Of a stretch of 64,000 nt of DNA, positions 39,076 through 48,468 are shown piece by piece. Made by a program: the position numbers and the translations under genes. How positions within the stretch are numbered: position 1 is the first letter of the stretch; each line of letters opens with the position of its first letter. The notes under the pieces are model-generated. The model ran no database searches. It was not told where the DNA came from and worked only from the letters and a program-made list of their open reading frames with translations. The stretch spans positions 1 to 64,000 of the forward strand of contig NZ_BCZK01000013.1 of the NCBI RefSeq assembly GCF_001598695.1, written 5' to 3'. The stretch comes from Klebsiella oxytoca NBRC 105695 (lineage in GTDB: Bacteria > Pseudomonadota > Gammaproteobacteria > Enterobacterales > Enterobacteriaceae).

Positions 39076-39076
39076 T
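39056..39076. promoter_or_regulatory. 21-bp palindromic element, copy 1 (candidate PocR site)
   Basis: The 21 bases beginning caataacaaattattg and ending tcatt contain a perfect palindrome, CAATAA-CAAA-TTATTG. The same 21 bases recur at 41118-41138 upstream of pduA/pduF. This copy abuts the pocR stop codon, upstream of the cbi promoter region. PocR is known to activate both operons; identity as its operator is inference. Confidence 0.6.
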
Positions 39077-39987
39077 TAAAATGGCTCAGTTTGTGATCTG
39101 GCGTTAATTTGCTGGCGATAGGCCTGCGGAGTCACCTGATAGGCCTGGCGAAAAACTTTGCAAAAATAACTGGTTTGCGAAAATCCTAAATTCCGCGCAA
39201 TGCTGGCGATGCTCCAGTCGCTGTGGCAAAGCAGCTCTTTGGCGCTCACCATCCGCTGATGGTTCACCCAGGCATTAAAGCCAATACCCTGATATTTTTT
39301 GAACAGCTTACTGAAGTAATAGGGGCTGAGATAAACGTGAGCGGCGACGTCTTCCAGGCGAAGCTCGTCGGATAAATGGGCATCAATGTAGCGCAGCGCC
39401 TTCTTCATTTTGCTGTCATGAGGGCTGGCAACGCGGCTGGCGCGCGCAGGTTCCGGCTGCTGGGGATTATCTTTAATCACCACAAAGTTGAGCTGTTTTT
39501 TAAGGCAGTTTTCGACGATGAGCTTCAGTAAATCAGCAGAAGCAATCACTCTGGAGTAGTCCATTTCCGGCACGTCGCGAAACGCTTTAAGCAGCTCAGG
39601 GTCGGCCTGCCAGCGGTCATCCACGTTGAGGATATCGACCAGTTCAACATCGTTGCTTAAGCGCACCTGGCCGCAAAGCACAAAGCCCACAAGGTGCCCG
39701 GCAATGACCAGAGGAATGGAGAAATCGGTTAACCCGGCGTGGCAGCGGTAGATACAGAGCTGATCGGTTTTAGACGCCTCAAGCCCGCCGCAGCGGTCGC
39801 TCATTCGACAGCGGGTGCTGTGCTGGGGATGCTGGCGCATCAGCTGGCAAAAAGGTGTGAAGTTAAACAGTTCAGATATTTCATCACCATGAATATTGAC
39901 GACCACCACCGCCAGACTGGTGGCCTGCGCAAAATCCTGTGCGATTTTATTAATGAGTTCTGAGTTCAGTGTGCTCGCAGAAATCAT
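39076..39987 (-). CDS. pocR: pdu/cob transcriptional activator PocR
   Basis: A 303-residue AraC-family activator. The N-terminal PocR sensory domain contains a cysteine-rich patch (TRCRMSDRCGG and LCIYRCHAGL) and binds 1,2-propanediol in Salmonella. The C-terminal AraC domain has the two helix-turn-helix units (LRLEDVAAHVYLSPYYFSKLF and SIASIARNLGFSQTSYFCKVF). It lies between cbi and pduF in the same direction as both, as in Salmonella, so readthrough from the pduF side can raise its level. Confidence 0.95.
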   Translation of the reverse strand: MISASTLNSELINKIAQDFAQATSLAVVVVNIHGDEISELFNFTPFCQLMRQHPQHSTRCRMSDRCGGLEASKTDQLCIYRCHAGLTDFSIPLVIAGHLVGFVLCGQVRLSNDVELVDILNVDDRWQADPELLKAFRDVPEMDYSRVIASADLLKLIVENCLKKQLNFVVIKDNPQQPEPARASRVASPHDSKMKKALRYIDAHLSDELRLEDVAAHVYLSPYYFSKLFKKYQGIGFNAWVNHQRMVSAKELLCHSDWSIASIARNLGFSQTSYFCKVFRQAYQVTPQAYRQQINARSQTEPF

Positions 39988-40095
39988 GATAAAACCTCTC
40001 AGTTAATTTTTTGTTATAAATAAAACATTTCTTTAATATTTACTTCCTTTCATCATCAATTGCCGCCAACGATAAAAGAATAATACGATAGCAAA

Positions 40096-40115
40096 AGTCT
40101 CCCATCCGTGGGAGA
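40096..40115. terminator. hairpin between pduF and pocR
   Basis: gtctccca / tgggagac, an 8-bp stem with tccg loop. On the plus strand it is followed by gttttt, on the minus strand by ttttgc. It lies beyond the pduF stop and may separate pduF from pocR transcription in part. The rest of 39988-40175 is AT-rich and probably holds a pocR promoter. Confidence 0.5.
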
Positions 40116-40175
40116 CGTTTTTGGCGAGTTCGTGATACCGGTTCATGAAAATTTTTGGCTATTTCAGCCGTGACC

Positions 40176-40976
40176 TTAATCCTCTAATTTACAGGTATTA
40201 CACGGTAGATTATTACCAATCAGATAACGATAGATGGCCGCGCCGAGACAAGCGCCGATCAGTGGCGCAATAATCGGCACAATAAAGTACGGAATATCCC
40301 TTCCGCCGGTCATCGCGATATCGCCCCAACCCGCCATCCACGTAAACAGCTTCGGCCCAAAATCACGCGCCGGATTCATCGCAAAGCCGGTCAGCGGCCC
40401 GGTTGAAGCGCCAATTACCGCCACCAGCAGGCCGATCAGCAGCGGGGCCAGCGGCCCTTTCGGTACGCCGTTGCCGTCGTCGGTCAGCGCCATAATCATC
40501 CCCATCAGCATGGAGGTGATCACCACTTCAACCAGCGCCGCATGCCAGATGCTCAGCGATGTCGCCGGGTAGGTGCTGAAAATACTCGCCAGCTGCAGGC
40601 TCTCTACGCTGCCGCGCGCGATATGGTGGGCGGATTCAAACTCGGTAAACATCGTGCTGTACAGCACATAGGCCAGCACCGCGCCGCCAAAGGCGCCGGC
40701 AACTTGTGAAACGATATAGGGGAAAACTTTTCGTCCGGGAAAGCAGGCAAACAGCCATAAAGCGACGGTCACCGCCGGGTTGAGATGCCCGCCGGAGATC
40801 CCCGAAGTCAGATACACGGCAAGCGAGATCCCCAACCCCCAGATAATGCATATCTCCCACAGTCCGAGGCTGGCTCCCGCCACCTTTAACGCGCTCAGGC
40901 AGCCGATGCCGAAAAACAAAAATAGCCCGGTGCCCAAAAACTCGGCGGTACATTGCGCTTTTAACGAATCATTCAT
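40176..40976 (-). CDS. pduF: propanediol diffusion facilitator PduF
   Basis: A 266-residue MIP/aquaglyceroporin-family channel with six transmembrane segments and both NPA boxes (GGHLNPAVTVALW and GFAMNPARDFGP). It lets 1,2-propanediol cross the inner membrane. Divergent from pduA, sharing a 525-bp control region. Confidence 0.95.
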   Translation of the reverse strand: MNDSLKAQCTAEFLGTGLFLFFGIGCLSALKVAGASLGLWEICIIWGLGISLAVYLTSGISGGHLNPAVTVALWLFACFPGRKVFPYIVSQVAGAFGGAVLAYVLYSTMFTEFESAHHIARGSVESLQLASIFSTYPATSLSIWHAALVEVVITSMLMGMIMALTDDGNGVPKGPLAPLLIGLLVAVIGASTGPLTGFAMNPARDFGPKLFTWMAGWGDIAMTGGRDIPYFIVPIIAPLIGACLGAAIYRYLIGNNLPCNTCKLED

Positions 40977-41501
40977 TATGACACCTTCTTAGCAGAGTTC
41001 GTGTCCTGACCAGCCAACATCCTGCTGGCAGTAGAGTACAACGGGCACCACTATATGAACTCCCGTCCGCAAATTGTTGGCAACCTGCTGACGGCAGCCT
41101 CCGGAAAATTCGGGCATCAATAACAAATTATTGTCATTAAATAACTCAGAATTGCATTGCTCACGCGCGGCTTTCGCAATTATGCCAGCGCCATGGCATG
41201 CAAAAATATTGCTAAAACCAACTCATCGTTTTCCAACAAACATCACAAATCAGTTTCTCGCGCATAGCAGATAAAATTAAAATCGTCATGAACAAATTTG
41301 TAAATATGGAATAAACAAAACAAGATAATCACATCAGCACAAATAAAAATAACAAATAACATCAAACAGTTAAATAAATAAACGACAATTTTATATTATC
41401 CAATACCCACTATTTTTTCACCATCAAATTGAAGTCAGCCATTCTTTTTCCTCGCATCTTCTTATAGTCCCAACTATCGGAACACTCCATGCGAGGTCTT
41501 T
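40977..41501. promoter_or_regulatory. pduF-pduA divergent control region
   Basis: 525 bp, very AT-rich in its second half (about 41210-41450), with no gene. It contains the 21-bp element at 41118-41138 and A-tract-rich sequence that would suit IHF binding, reported for the Salmonella locus. A TATAGT lies at 41463-41468, about 30 bp upstream of the pduA ATG, without a well-spaced -35. This would fit an activator-dependent promoter. Confidence 0.6.
41118..41138. promoter_or_regulatory. 21-bp palindromic element, copy 2 (candidate PocR site)
   Basis: Identical in all 21 positions to 39056-39076, including the perfect CAATAA-N4-TTATTG palindrome. About 140 bp upstream of pduF and 360 bp upstream of pduA. 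Confidence 0.6.
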
Positions 41502-41786
41502 ATGCAACAAGAAGCACTAGGAATGGTAGAAACCAAAGGCTTAACCGCAGCCATAGAGGCCGCTGATGCAATGGTTAAGTCAGCCAATGTGATGTTAGTG
41601 GGCTATGAAAAGATTGGCTCCGGGCTGGTAACCGTCATCGTGCGCGGCGATGTTGGCGCGGTAAAAGCGGCCACCGATGCGGGTGCCGCCGCCGCACGTA
41701 ACGTGGGTGAAGTGAAAGCCGTACACGTCATCCCACGCCCTCACACCGATGTAGAAAAAATCTTACCGAAGGGAATTAGCCAATGA
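41502..41786 (+). CDS. pduA: microcompartment shell protein PduA
   Basis: A 94-residue BMC-domain protein forming hexameric shell tiles; its pore passes propanediol. The typical [20 protein letters not shown] and [20 protein letters not shown] are visible. gaggt ribosome site. First pdu gene, with a 4-bp ATGA overlap to pduB. Near-paralogue of PduJ (47707). Confidence 0.97.
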
Positions 41787-42595
41787 GCAGCAATGAGCTG
41801 GTTGAACAGATCATGGCTCAGGTGATTGCCCGCGTGGCAACGCCGGAACAGCAGGCCATCCCTACTGAAAACCATCCAATACGAGAGACGGCTATGGCAG
41901 AAAAAAGCTGCAGTTTAACGGAATTTGTCGGGACCGCCATTGGCGACACCCTGGGCCTGGTTATCGCCAACGTCGATACCGCCCTGCTGGACGCGATGAA
42001 GCTTGAAAAGCGCTATCGCTCCATCGGCATTCTCGGCGCCCGTACCGGCGCAGGCCCGCACATTATGGCGGCGGACGAAGCGGTGAAAGCCACCAACACC
42101 GAAGTGGTCAGCATTGAGCTTCCGCGCGATACCAAAGGCGGTGCAGGCCACGGTTCGTTGATTATTTTAGGCGGCAACGACGTTTCCGACGTTAAGCGCG
42201 GGATTGAAGTTGCGCTGAAAGAGCTCGACCGCACCTTCGGCGATGTTTACGGCAATGAAGCCGGACATATCGAGCTGCAGTACACCGCCCGCGCCAGCTA
42301 CGCCCTGGAAAAAGCCTTCGGCGCGCCGATTGGCCGCGCCTGCGGCATTATCGTCGGCGCACCGGCCTCCGTTGGCGTGCTGATGGCCGATACCGCCCTG
42401 AAGTCAGCCAACGTAGAAGTCGTGGCGTATAGCTCTCCGGCGCACGGCACCAGCTTCAGTAACGAAGCCATCCTGGTGATTTCCGGCGACTCTGGCGCGG
42501 TCCGCCAGGCAGTCACCTCCGCGCGCGAAATCGGTAAAACCGTCCTTGCGACCCTCGGTTCTGAACCGAAAAACGATCGCCCGTCCTACATCTGA
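41783..42595 (+). CDS. pduB: microcompartment shell protein PduB (with internal PduB' start)
   Basis: A 270-residue tandem-BMC trimer subunit of the shell. In Salmonella a shorter form, PduB', starts at an internal Met. The same is possible here at ATG 41894 (residue 38, [13 protein letters not shown]), preceded by gagagacggct. The N-terminal 37 residues found only in the long form contain an amphipathic helix ([14 protein letters not shown]) like the targeting peptides of lumen enzymes. In Salmonella this extension ties the shell to the enzyme core. Confidence 0.96.
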
Positions 42596-42613
42596 TACCT
42601 ACGAGGCTGATTC

Positions 42614-44278
42614 ATGAGATCGAAAAGATTTGAAGCACTGGCGAAACGCCCTGTGAATCAGGACGGCTTCGTTAAGGAATGGATCGAAGAAGGCTTTATC
42701 GCGATGGAAAGCCCGAACGATCCGAAACCGTCGATAAAAATCGTTAACGGCGCGGTGACCGAGCTGGACGGGAAACCGGTGAGCGATTTTGACCTGATCG
42801 ACCACTTTATCGCCCGCTACGGCATTAACCTGAACCGCGCCGAAGAAGTGATGGCGATGGATTCGGTTAAGCTGGCCAACATGCTGTGCGATCCGAACGT
42901 TAAACGCAGCGAAATCGTCCCGCTGACCACCGCGATGACGCCGGCAAAAATTGTCGAAGTGGTTTCGCATATGAACGTCGTTGAGATGATGATGGCGATG
43001 CAGAAAATGCGCGCCCGCCGCACCCCATCCCAGCAGGCGCACGTCACCAACGTCAAAGATAATCCGGTACAGATTGCCGCCGACGCCGCCGAAGGCGCAT
43101 GGCGTGGATTTGACGAACAGGAAACCACCGTTGCGGTAGCGCGCTACGCGCCGTTCAACGCCATCGCGCTGCTGGTCGGCTCGCAGGTAGGCCGTCCGGG
43201 CGTACTGACTCAGTGCTCGCTGGAAGAAGCCACCGAGCTGAAGCTCGGCATGCTGGGCCACACCTGCTACGCCGAAACCATCTCCGTCTACGGTACCGAA
43301 CCGGTCTTTACCGACGGCGACGACACGCCGTGGTCGAAAGGTTTCTTAGCCTCCTCCTACGCCTCTCGCGGTCTGAAAATGCGCTTCACCTCCGGCTCCG
43401 GCTCCGAAGTGCAGATGGGCTACGCCGAAGGCAAATCCATGCTTTACCTGGAAGCGCGCTGCATCTACATCACCAAAGCCGCGGGCGTACAGGGGCTGCA
43501 AAACGGTTCCGTTAGCTGCATCGGCGTGCCGTCTGCGGTACCTTCCGGCATTCGCGCGGTGCTGGCGGAAAACCTGATCTGTTCGTCGCTGGATCTGGAG
43601 TGCGCCTCCAGTAACGACCAGACCTTCACCCACTCCGATATGCGTCGTACCGCGCGCCTGCTGATGCAGTTTCTGCCGGGGACCGACTTTATCTCTTCCG
43701 GTTATTCCGCGGTGCCGAACTACGACAACATGTTCGCCGGTTCCAACGAAGATGCCGAAGACTTTGACGACTACAACGTCATCCAGCGCGACCTGAAGGT
43801 GGACGGTGGTCTGCGTCCGGTTCGCGAAGAAGATGTTATCGCCATCCGTAATAAGGCTGCCCGCGCGCTGCAGGCCGTTTTTGCCGGAATGGGGCTGCCG
43901 CCGATTACCGATGAAGAAGTTGAAGCCGCGACCTACGCCCACGGTTCGAAAGATATGCCGGAACGCAACATCGTCGAAGACATCAAGTTCGCCCAGGAAA
44001 TCATCAATAAAAACCGCAACGGCCTGGAAGTAGTGAAAGCGCTGGCGCAGGGCGGGTTCACCGACGTTGCCCAGGACATGCTCAACATCCAGAAAGCCAA
44101 GCTGACCGGAGACTATCTGCATACCTCCGCAATTATCGTCGGCGATGGGCAGGTGCTGTCAGCCGTCAACGACGTTAACGACTATGCCGGTCCGGCAACG
44201 GGCTATCGCCTGCAGGGCGAACGCTGGGAAGAGATTAAAAACATCCCTGGCGCTCTTGATCCCAACGAGATTGATTAA
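42614..44278 (+). CDS. pduC: propanediol dehydratase large subunit
   Basis: A 554-residue adenosylcobalamin-dependent diol dehydratase alpha subunit with a TIM-barrel active site. It converts 1,2-propanediol to propionaldehyde. Active-site residues described for the Klebsiella oxytoca enzyme fall at the same numbers: Gln141, His143 (SQQAHVTN) and Glu170 (FDEQETTV). Length equals the K. oxytoca and Salmonella proteins. 18 bp after pduB; 10 bp before pduD. Confidence 0.97.
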   Translation: MRSKRFEALAKRPVNQDGFVKEWIEEGFIAMESPNDPKPSIKIVNGAVTELDGKPVSDFDLIDHFIARYGINLNRAEEVMAMDSVKLANMLCDPNVKRSEIVPLTTAMTPAKIVEVVSHMNVVEMMMAMQKMRARRTPSQQAHVTNVKDNPVQIAADAAEGAWRGFDEQETTVAVARYAPFNAIALLVGSQVGRPGVLTQCSLEEATELKLGMLGHTCYAETISVYGTEPVFTDGDDTPWSKGFLASSYASRGLKMRFTSGSGSEVQMGYAEGKSMLYLEARCIYITKAAGVQGLQNGSVSCIGVPSAVPSGIRAVLAENLICSSLDLECASSNDQTFTHSDMRRTARLLMQFLPGTDFISSGYSAVPNYDNMFAGSNEDAEDFDDYNVIQRDLKVDGGLRPVREEDVIAIRNKAARALQAVFAGMGLPPITDEEVEAATYAHGSKDMPERNIVEDIKFAQEIINKNRNGLEVVKALAQGGFTDVAQDMLNIQKAKLTGDYLHTSAIIVGDGQVLSAVNDVNDYAGPATGYRLQGERWEEIKNIPGALDPNEID

Positions 44279-44288
44279 GGGGTGAGAA

Positions 44289-44963
44289 ATGGAAATTAAT
44301 GAAAAATTGCTGCGCCAGATAATTGAAGAAGTGCTCAGCGAGATGAAGGGCAGCGATAAACCCGTCTCGTTTACTGCGCCAGCGGCCTCCGCGGCGCCCC
44401 AGGCCACGCCGCCCGCCGGCGACGGCTTCCTGACGGAAGTGGGCGAAGCGCGTCAGGGAACCCAGCAGGACGAAGTGATTATCGCCGTCGGCCCGGCTTT
44501 CGGCCTGGCGCAGACCGTCAATATCGTCGGCATACCGCATAAGAGCATTTTGCGCGAAGTCATTGCCGGTATTGAAGAAGAAGGCATTAAGGCGCGCGTG
44601 ATTCGCTGCTTTAAATCCTCCGACGTGGCCTTCGTCGCCGTTGAAGGCAATCGCCTGAGCGGTTCCGGCATCTCTATCGGCATCCAGTCAAAAGGCACCA
44701 CGGTGATTCACCAGCAGGGGCTGCCGCCGCTCTCTAACCTGGAGCTGTTCCCCCAGGCGCCGCTGCTGACCCTGGAAACCTATCGCCAGATTGGTAAAAA
44801 CGCCGCCCGCTATGCGAAACGCGAATCGCCGCAACCGGTCCCGACGCTGAACGACCAGATGGCGCGGCCAAAATACCAGGCGAAATCGGCCATTTTGCAC
44901 ATTAAAGAGACCAAGTACGTGGTAACGGGCAAAAACCCGCAGGAACTGCGCGTGGCGCTTTGA
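44289..44963 (+). CDS. pduD: propanediol dehydratase medium subunit
   Basis: A 224-residue beta subunit that helps cradle the cobalamin. N-terminal residues 1-18 ([17 protein letters not shown]) form the amphipathic encapsulation helix that draws the enzyme into the microcompartment. A low-complexity Ala/Pro linker (about residues 28-42) separates it from the folded domain. Confidence 0.96.
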
Positions 44964-44977
44964 TAAAGGATAACTCC

Positions 44978-45499
44978 ATGAATACCGACGCAATTGAATC
45001 GATGGTGCGCGACGTATTAAGCCGCATGAACAGCCTGCAGGGCGAGGCGCCGACGGCGGCTCCGGCGGCAGACGGCGCGTCCCGTAGCGCAAAGGTCAGC
45101 GACTACCCGCTGGCGAACAAACACCCGGAATGGGTGAAAACCGCCACCAATAAAACGCTGGACGACTTTACGCTGGAAAACGTGCTGAGCAACAAAGTTA
45201 CCGCCCAGGATATGCGTATTACCCCGGAAACGCTGCGCTTACAGGCTTCTATCGCCAGGGACGCGGGCCGCGACCGGCTGGCGATGAACTTCGAACGCGC
45301 CGCCGAACTGACCGCGGTACCGGACGATCGCATTCTTGAAATCTACAACGCCCTCCGCCCCTATCGCTCGACGAAAGAGGAGCTGCTGGCGATCGCCGAC
45401 GATCTCGAAAGCCGCTATCAGGCGAAGATTTGCGCCGCTTTCGTTCGCGAAGCGGCAACGCTGTACGTCGAGCGTAAAAAACTCAAAGGCGACGATTAA
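44978..45499 (+). CDS. pduE: propanediol dehydratase small subunit
   Basis: A 173-residue gamma subunit. Start ATG 44978 gives MNTDAIESMVRDVLSRMNS, again an amphipathic helix followed by an Ala/Pro-rich linker. The frame extends to 44960, but aaagga lies just before 44978. Length equals Salmonella PduE. Confidence 0.96.
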   Translation: MNTDAIESMVRDVLSRMNSLQGEAPTAAPAADGASRSAKVSDYPLANKHPEWVKTATNKTLDDFTLENVLSNKVTAQDMRITPETLRLQASIARDAGRDRLAMNFERAAELTAVPDDRILEIYNALRPYRSTKEELLAIADDLESRYQAKICAAFVREAATLYVERKKLKGDD

Positions 45500-45514
45500 T
45501 TACAGGGGTATGTG

Positions 45515-47347
45515 ATGCGATATATAGCTGGCATTGATATCGGCAACTCATCGACGGAAGTCGCCCTGGCGACTCTGAATGAGGCTGGCACGCTGACAAT
45601 CACCCACAGCGCGCTGGCGGAAACCACCGGGATCAAAGGCACGTTGCGTAACGTGTTCGGTATTCAGGAGGCGCTCGCCCTCGTCGCCAGAGGCGCCGGG
45701 ATCGCTGTCAGCGATATTTCGCTCATCCGCATTAATGAAGCTACGCCGGTGATTGGCGATGTGGCGATGGAAACCATTACCGAGACCATCATCACCGAAT
45801 CGACCATGATCGGCCATAACCCGAAAACGCCCGGCGGCGCGGGGCTTGGCGTGGGCATCACCATTACGCCGCAGGAGCTGTTAACCCGCCCGGCGGACGC
45901 GCCCTATATCCTGGTGGTGTCGTCGGCGTTCGATTTTGCCGATATCGCCAGCGTGATTAACGCTTCTCTGCGCGCCGGATATCAGATTACCGGCGTCATT
46001 TTGCAACGCGACGATGGCGTGCTGGTCAGCAACCGGCTGGAAAAACCGCTGCCGATTGTTGACGAAGTGCTGTACATCGACCGCATTCCGCTGGGAATGC
46101 TGGCGGCAATTGAGGTCGCCGTCCCGGGGAAGGTCATCGAAACGCTCTCTAACCCCTACGGCATCGCCACCGTATTCAACCTCAACGCCGAGGAGACGAA
46201 AAACATCGTCCCGATGGCTCGCGCGCTGATTGGCAACCGTTCCGCCGTGGTGGTCAAAACGCCATCCGGTGACGTCAAAGCGCGCGCGATACCCGCCGGT
46301 AACCTTGAGCTGCTGGCCCAGGGCCGGAGCGTACGCGTAGACGTTGCCGCTGGCGCCGAAGCCATCATGAAAGCGGTCGACGGCTGCGGCAAGCTCGATA
46401 ACGTCACCGGCGAGTCGGGGACCAATATCGGCGGCATGCTGGAACACGTGCGCCAGACCATGGCCGAGCTGACCAACAAGCCCAGCAGCGAAATATTCAT
46501 TCAGGACCTGCTGGCCGTCGATACCTCGGTGCCGGTGAGCGTCACCGGCGGTCTTGCCGGGGAGTTCTCGCTGGAGCAGGCCGTGGGCATCGCCTCAATG
46601 GTGAAATCGGATCGTCTGCAGATGGCGATGATTGCCCGCGAAATCGAGCAGAAGCTCAATATCGACGTGCAGATCGGCGGCGCCGAGGCCGAAGCCGCCA
46701 TTCTGGGCGCGCTGACCACGCCGGGTACCACCCGACCGCTGGCGATCCTCGACCTCGGCGCAGGCTCCACCGATGCCTCCATCATCAACCCCAAAGGCGA
46801 AATCATCGCCACTCACCTCGCCGGAGCTGGCGATATGGTGACGATGATTATTGCCCGCGAGCTGGGGCTGGAAGACCGCTATCTGGCGGAAGAGATCAAG
46901 AAGTATCCGCTGGCCAAGGTGGAAAGTCTGTTCCATTTACGCCACGAGGACGGCAGCGTGCAGTTCTTCTCCACGCCGCTGCCCCCCGCCGTATTCGCCC
47001 GCGTCTGCGTGGTGAAACCGGACGAACTGGTGCCACTACCCGGCGACTTAGCGCTGGAAAAAGTACGCGCCATTCGCCGCAGCGCCAAAGAGCGGGTCTT
47101 TGTCACCAACGCCCTGCGCGCACTGCGTCAGGTCAGCCCCACCGGCAACATTCGCGATATTCCGTTCGTGGTGCTGGTCGGCGGTTCGTCGCTGGATTTC
47201 GAGGTCCCGCAGCTGGTCACCGATGCGCTGGCGCACTACCGCCTGGTTGCCGGGCGGGGAAATATTCGCGGCAGCGAGGGCCCCAGAAACGCGGTGGCCA
47301 CCGGCCTGATTCTCTCCTGGCATAAGGAGTTCGCACATGGACAGTAA
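45515..47347 (+). CDS. pduG: diol dehydratase reactivase large subunit
   Basis: A 610-residue ATPase with an actin/Hsp70-like fold (IAGIDIGNSSTEVALA, LAILDLGAGSTDASII, VVLVGGSSLDFEVPQL). With PduH it swaps damaged cobalamin out of inactivated PduCDE. GTG 45512 lies one codon upstream; ATG 45515 with caggggtatgtg upstream is preferred and gives the Salmonella length. Confidence 0.96.
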   Translation: MRYIAGIDIGNSSTEVALATLNEAGTLTITHSALAETTGIKGTLRNVFGIQEALALVARGAGIAVSDISLIRINEATPVIGDVAMETITETIITESTMIGHNPKTPGGAGLGVGITITPQELLTRPADAPYILVVSSAFDFADIASVINASLRAGYQITGVILQRDDGVLVSNRLEKPLPIVDEVLYIDRIPLGMLAAIEVAVPGKVIETLSNPYGIATVFNLNAEETKNIVPMARALIGNRSAVVVKTPSGDVKARAIPAGNLELLAQGRSVRVDVAAGAEAIMKAVDGCGKLDNVTGESGTNIGGMLEHVRQTMAELTNKPSSEIFIQDLLAVDTSVPVSVTGGLAGEFSLEQAVGIASMVKSDRLQMAMIAREIEQKLNIDVQIGGAEAEAAILGALTTPGTTRPLAILDLGAGSTDASIINPKGEIIATHLAGAGDMVTMIIARELGLEDRYLAEEIKKYPLAKVESLFHLRHEDGSVQFFSTPLPPAVFARVCVVKPDELVPLPGDLALEKVRAIRRSAKERVFVTNALRALRQVSPTGNIRDIPFVVLVGGSSLDFEVPQLVTDALAHYRLVAGRGNIRGSEGPRNAVATGLILSWHKEFAHGQ

Positions 47348-47687
47348 TCACAGCGCTCCGGCTATTGTGATCGCCGCCATCGACGGCTGCGACGGCCTGT
47401 GGCGCGAAGTGCTGCTGGGTATCGAAGAGGAAGGCATTCCTTTCCTGCTCCAGCATCACCCGGCCGGGGATGTCGTGGACAGCGCCTGGCAGGCGGCGCG
47501 CAGCTCGCCGCTACTGGTGGGCATCGCCTGCGATCGCCATACGCTGGTCGTGCACTACAAGAATTTACCCGCATCGGCGCCGCTTTTTACGCTGATGCAT
47601 CATCAGGACAGTCAGGCCCAACGTAACACCGGTAATAACGCGGCACGGCTGGTCAAAGGGATCCCGTTCCGGGATCTGAATAGCTAA
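47337..47687 (+). CDS. pduH: diol dehydratase reactivase small subunit
   Basis: A 116-residue partner of PduG, related in fold to the dehydratase beta subunit ([35 protein letters not shown]). It overlaps pduG by 11 bp, indicating coupled translation of the two subunits. Confidence 0.95.
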   Translation: MDSNHSAPAIVIAAIDGCDGLWREVLLGIEEEGIPFLLQHHPAGDVVDSAWQAARSSPLLVGIACDRHTLVVHYKNLPASAPLFTLMHHQDSQAQRNTGNNAARLVKGIPFRDLNS

Positions 47688-47706
47688 GCAACAGGAGAAC
47701 AGCAGT

Positions 47707-47982
47707 ATGAATAACGCACTGGGACTGGTTGAAACAAAAGGGTTAGTAGGCGCCATTGAGGCCGCCGATGCGATGGTGAAATCGGCCAACGTGCAGCTGG
47801 TCGGCTACGAAAAAATTGGCTCGGGTCTGGTGACCGTAATGGTTCGCGGCGATGTCGGCGCGGTCAAAGCGGCGGTAGATGCGGGCAGCGCGGCGGCAAG
47901 CGTCGTAGGCGAAGTGAAATCCTGCCACGTGATCCCGCGTCCGCACAGCGACGTTGAGGCCATTTTACCGAAATCAGCCTGA
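47707..47982 (+). CDS. pduJ: microcompartment shell protein PduJ
   Basis: A 91-residue BMC-domain hexamer, an abundant shell tile and paralogue of PduA ([21 protein letters not shown]). acaggagaac precedes the ATG. Confidence 0.96.
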   Translation: MNNALGLVETKGLVGAIEAADAMVKSANVQLVGYEKIGSGLVTVMVRGDVGAVKAAVDAGSAAASVVGEVKSCHVIPRPHSDVEAILPKSA

Positions 47983-48006
47983 TTGATGGCGAATAAGGAG
48001 CACCGC

Positions 48007-48468
48007 GTGAAGCAATCACTGGGATTACTTGAAGTTTGTGGTCTGGCACTGGCTATTAGCTGCGCCGATATCATGGCGAAATCCGCTTCTATCACGCTGG
48101 TCGCCCTCGAAAAGACCAATGGTTCAGGCTGGACGGTCATTAAAATTACCGGTGATGTGGCCTCAGTACAGGCGGCCATCACCACCGGTGCACAGTTTGC
48201 CGAACAGCGAAACGGTCTGGTGGCTCATAAAGTCATCGCCAGACCCGGAGAAGGGATCCTGCCCGCAGAGGCTCCCCCACCCTCCGTCATGGAACCTGAG
48301 CCTGAAGAGTCAGAGACGGCTAATGTCGTTTCTGAAGCGCCAGCAGAAGAGCCCCTCCAGCAACAAGGCGTGGTCAGCTGCAACCTGTGCCTGGATCCAA
48401 AATGTCCGCGCCAGAAGGGCGAACCGCGCACCCTTTGCATTCATCCCGGCAAGCGAGGTGAAGCGTAA
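48007..48468 (+). CDS. pduK: microcompartment shell protein PduK
   Basis: A 153-residue minor shell protein: BMC domain (KQSLGLLEVCGLALAISCADIMAKSASITL), then a Pro/Glu-rich linker and a C-terminal Cys cluster (CNLCLDPKCP ... TLCIH), which may bind a metal or Fe-S cluster. I choose GTG 48007, which has aaggag seven bases upstream, over the ATG at 47983, which directly abuts the pduJ stop without a site; it also matches the Salmonella N-terminus. Confidence 0.92.
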   Translation: MKQSLGLLEVCGLALAISCADIMAKSASITLVALEKTNGSGWTVIKITGDVASVQAAITTGAQFAEQRNGLVAHKVIARPGEGILPAEAPPPSVMEPEPEESETANVVSEAPAEEPLQQQGVVSCNLCLDPKCPRQKGEPRTLCIHPGKRGEA

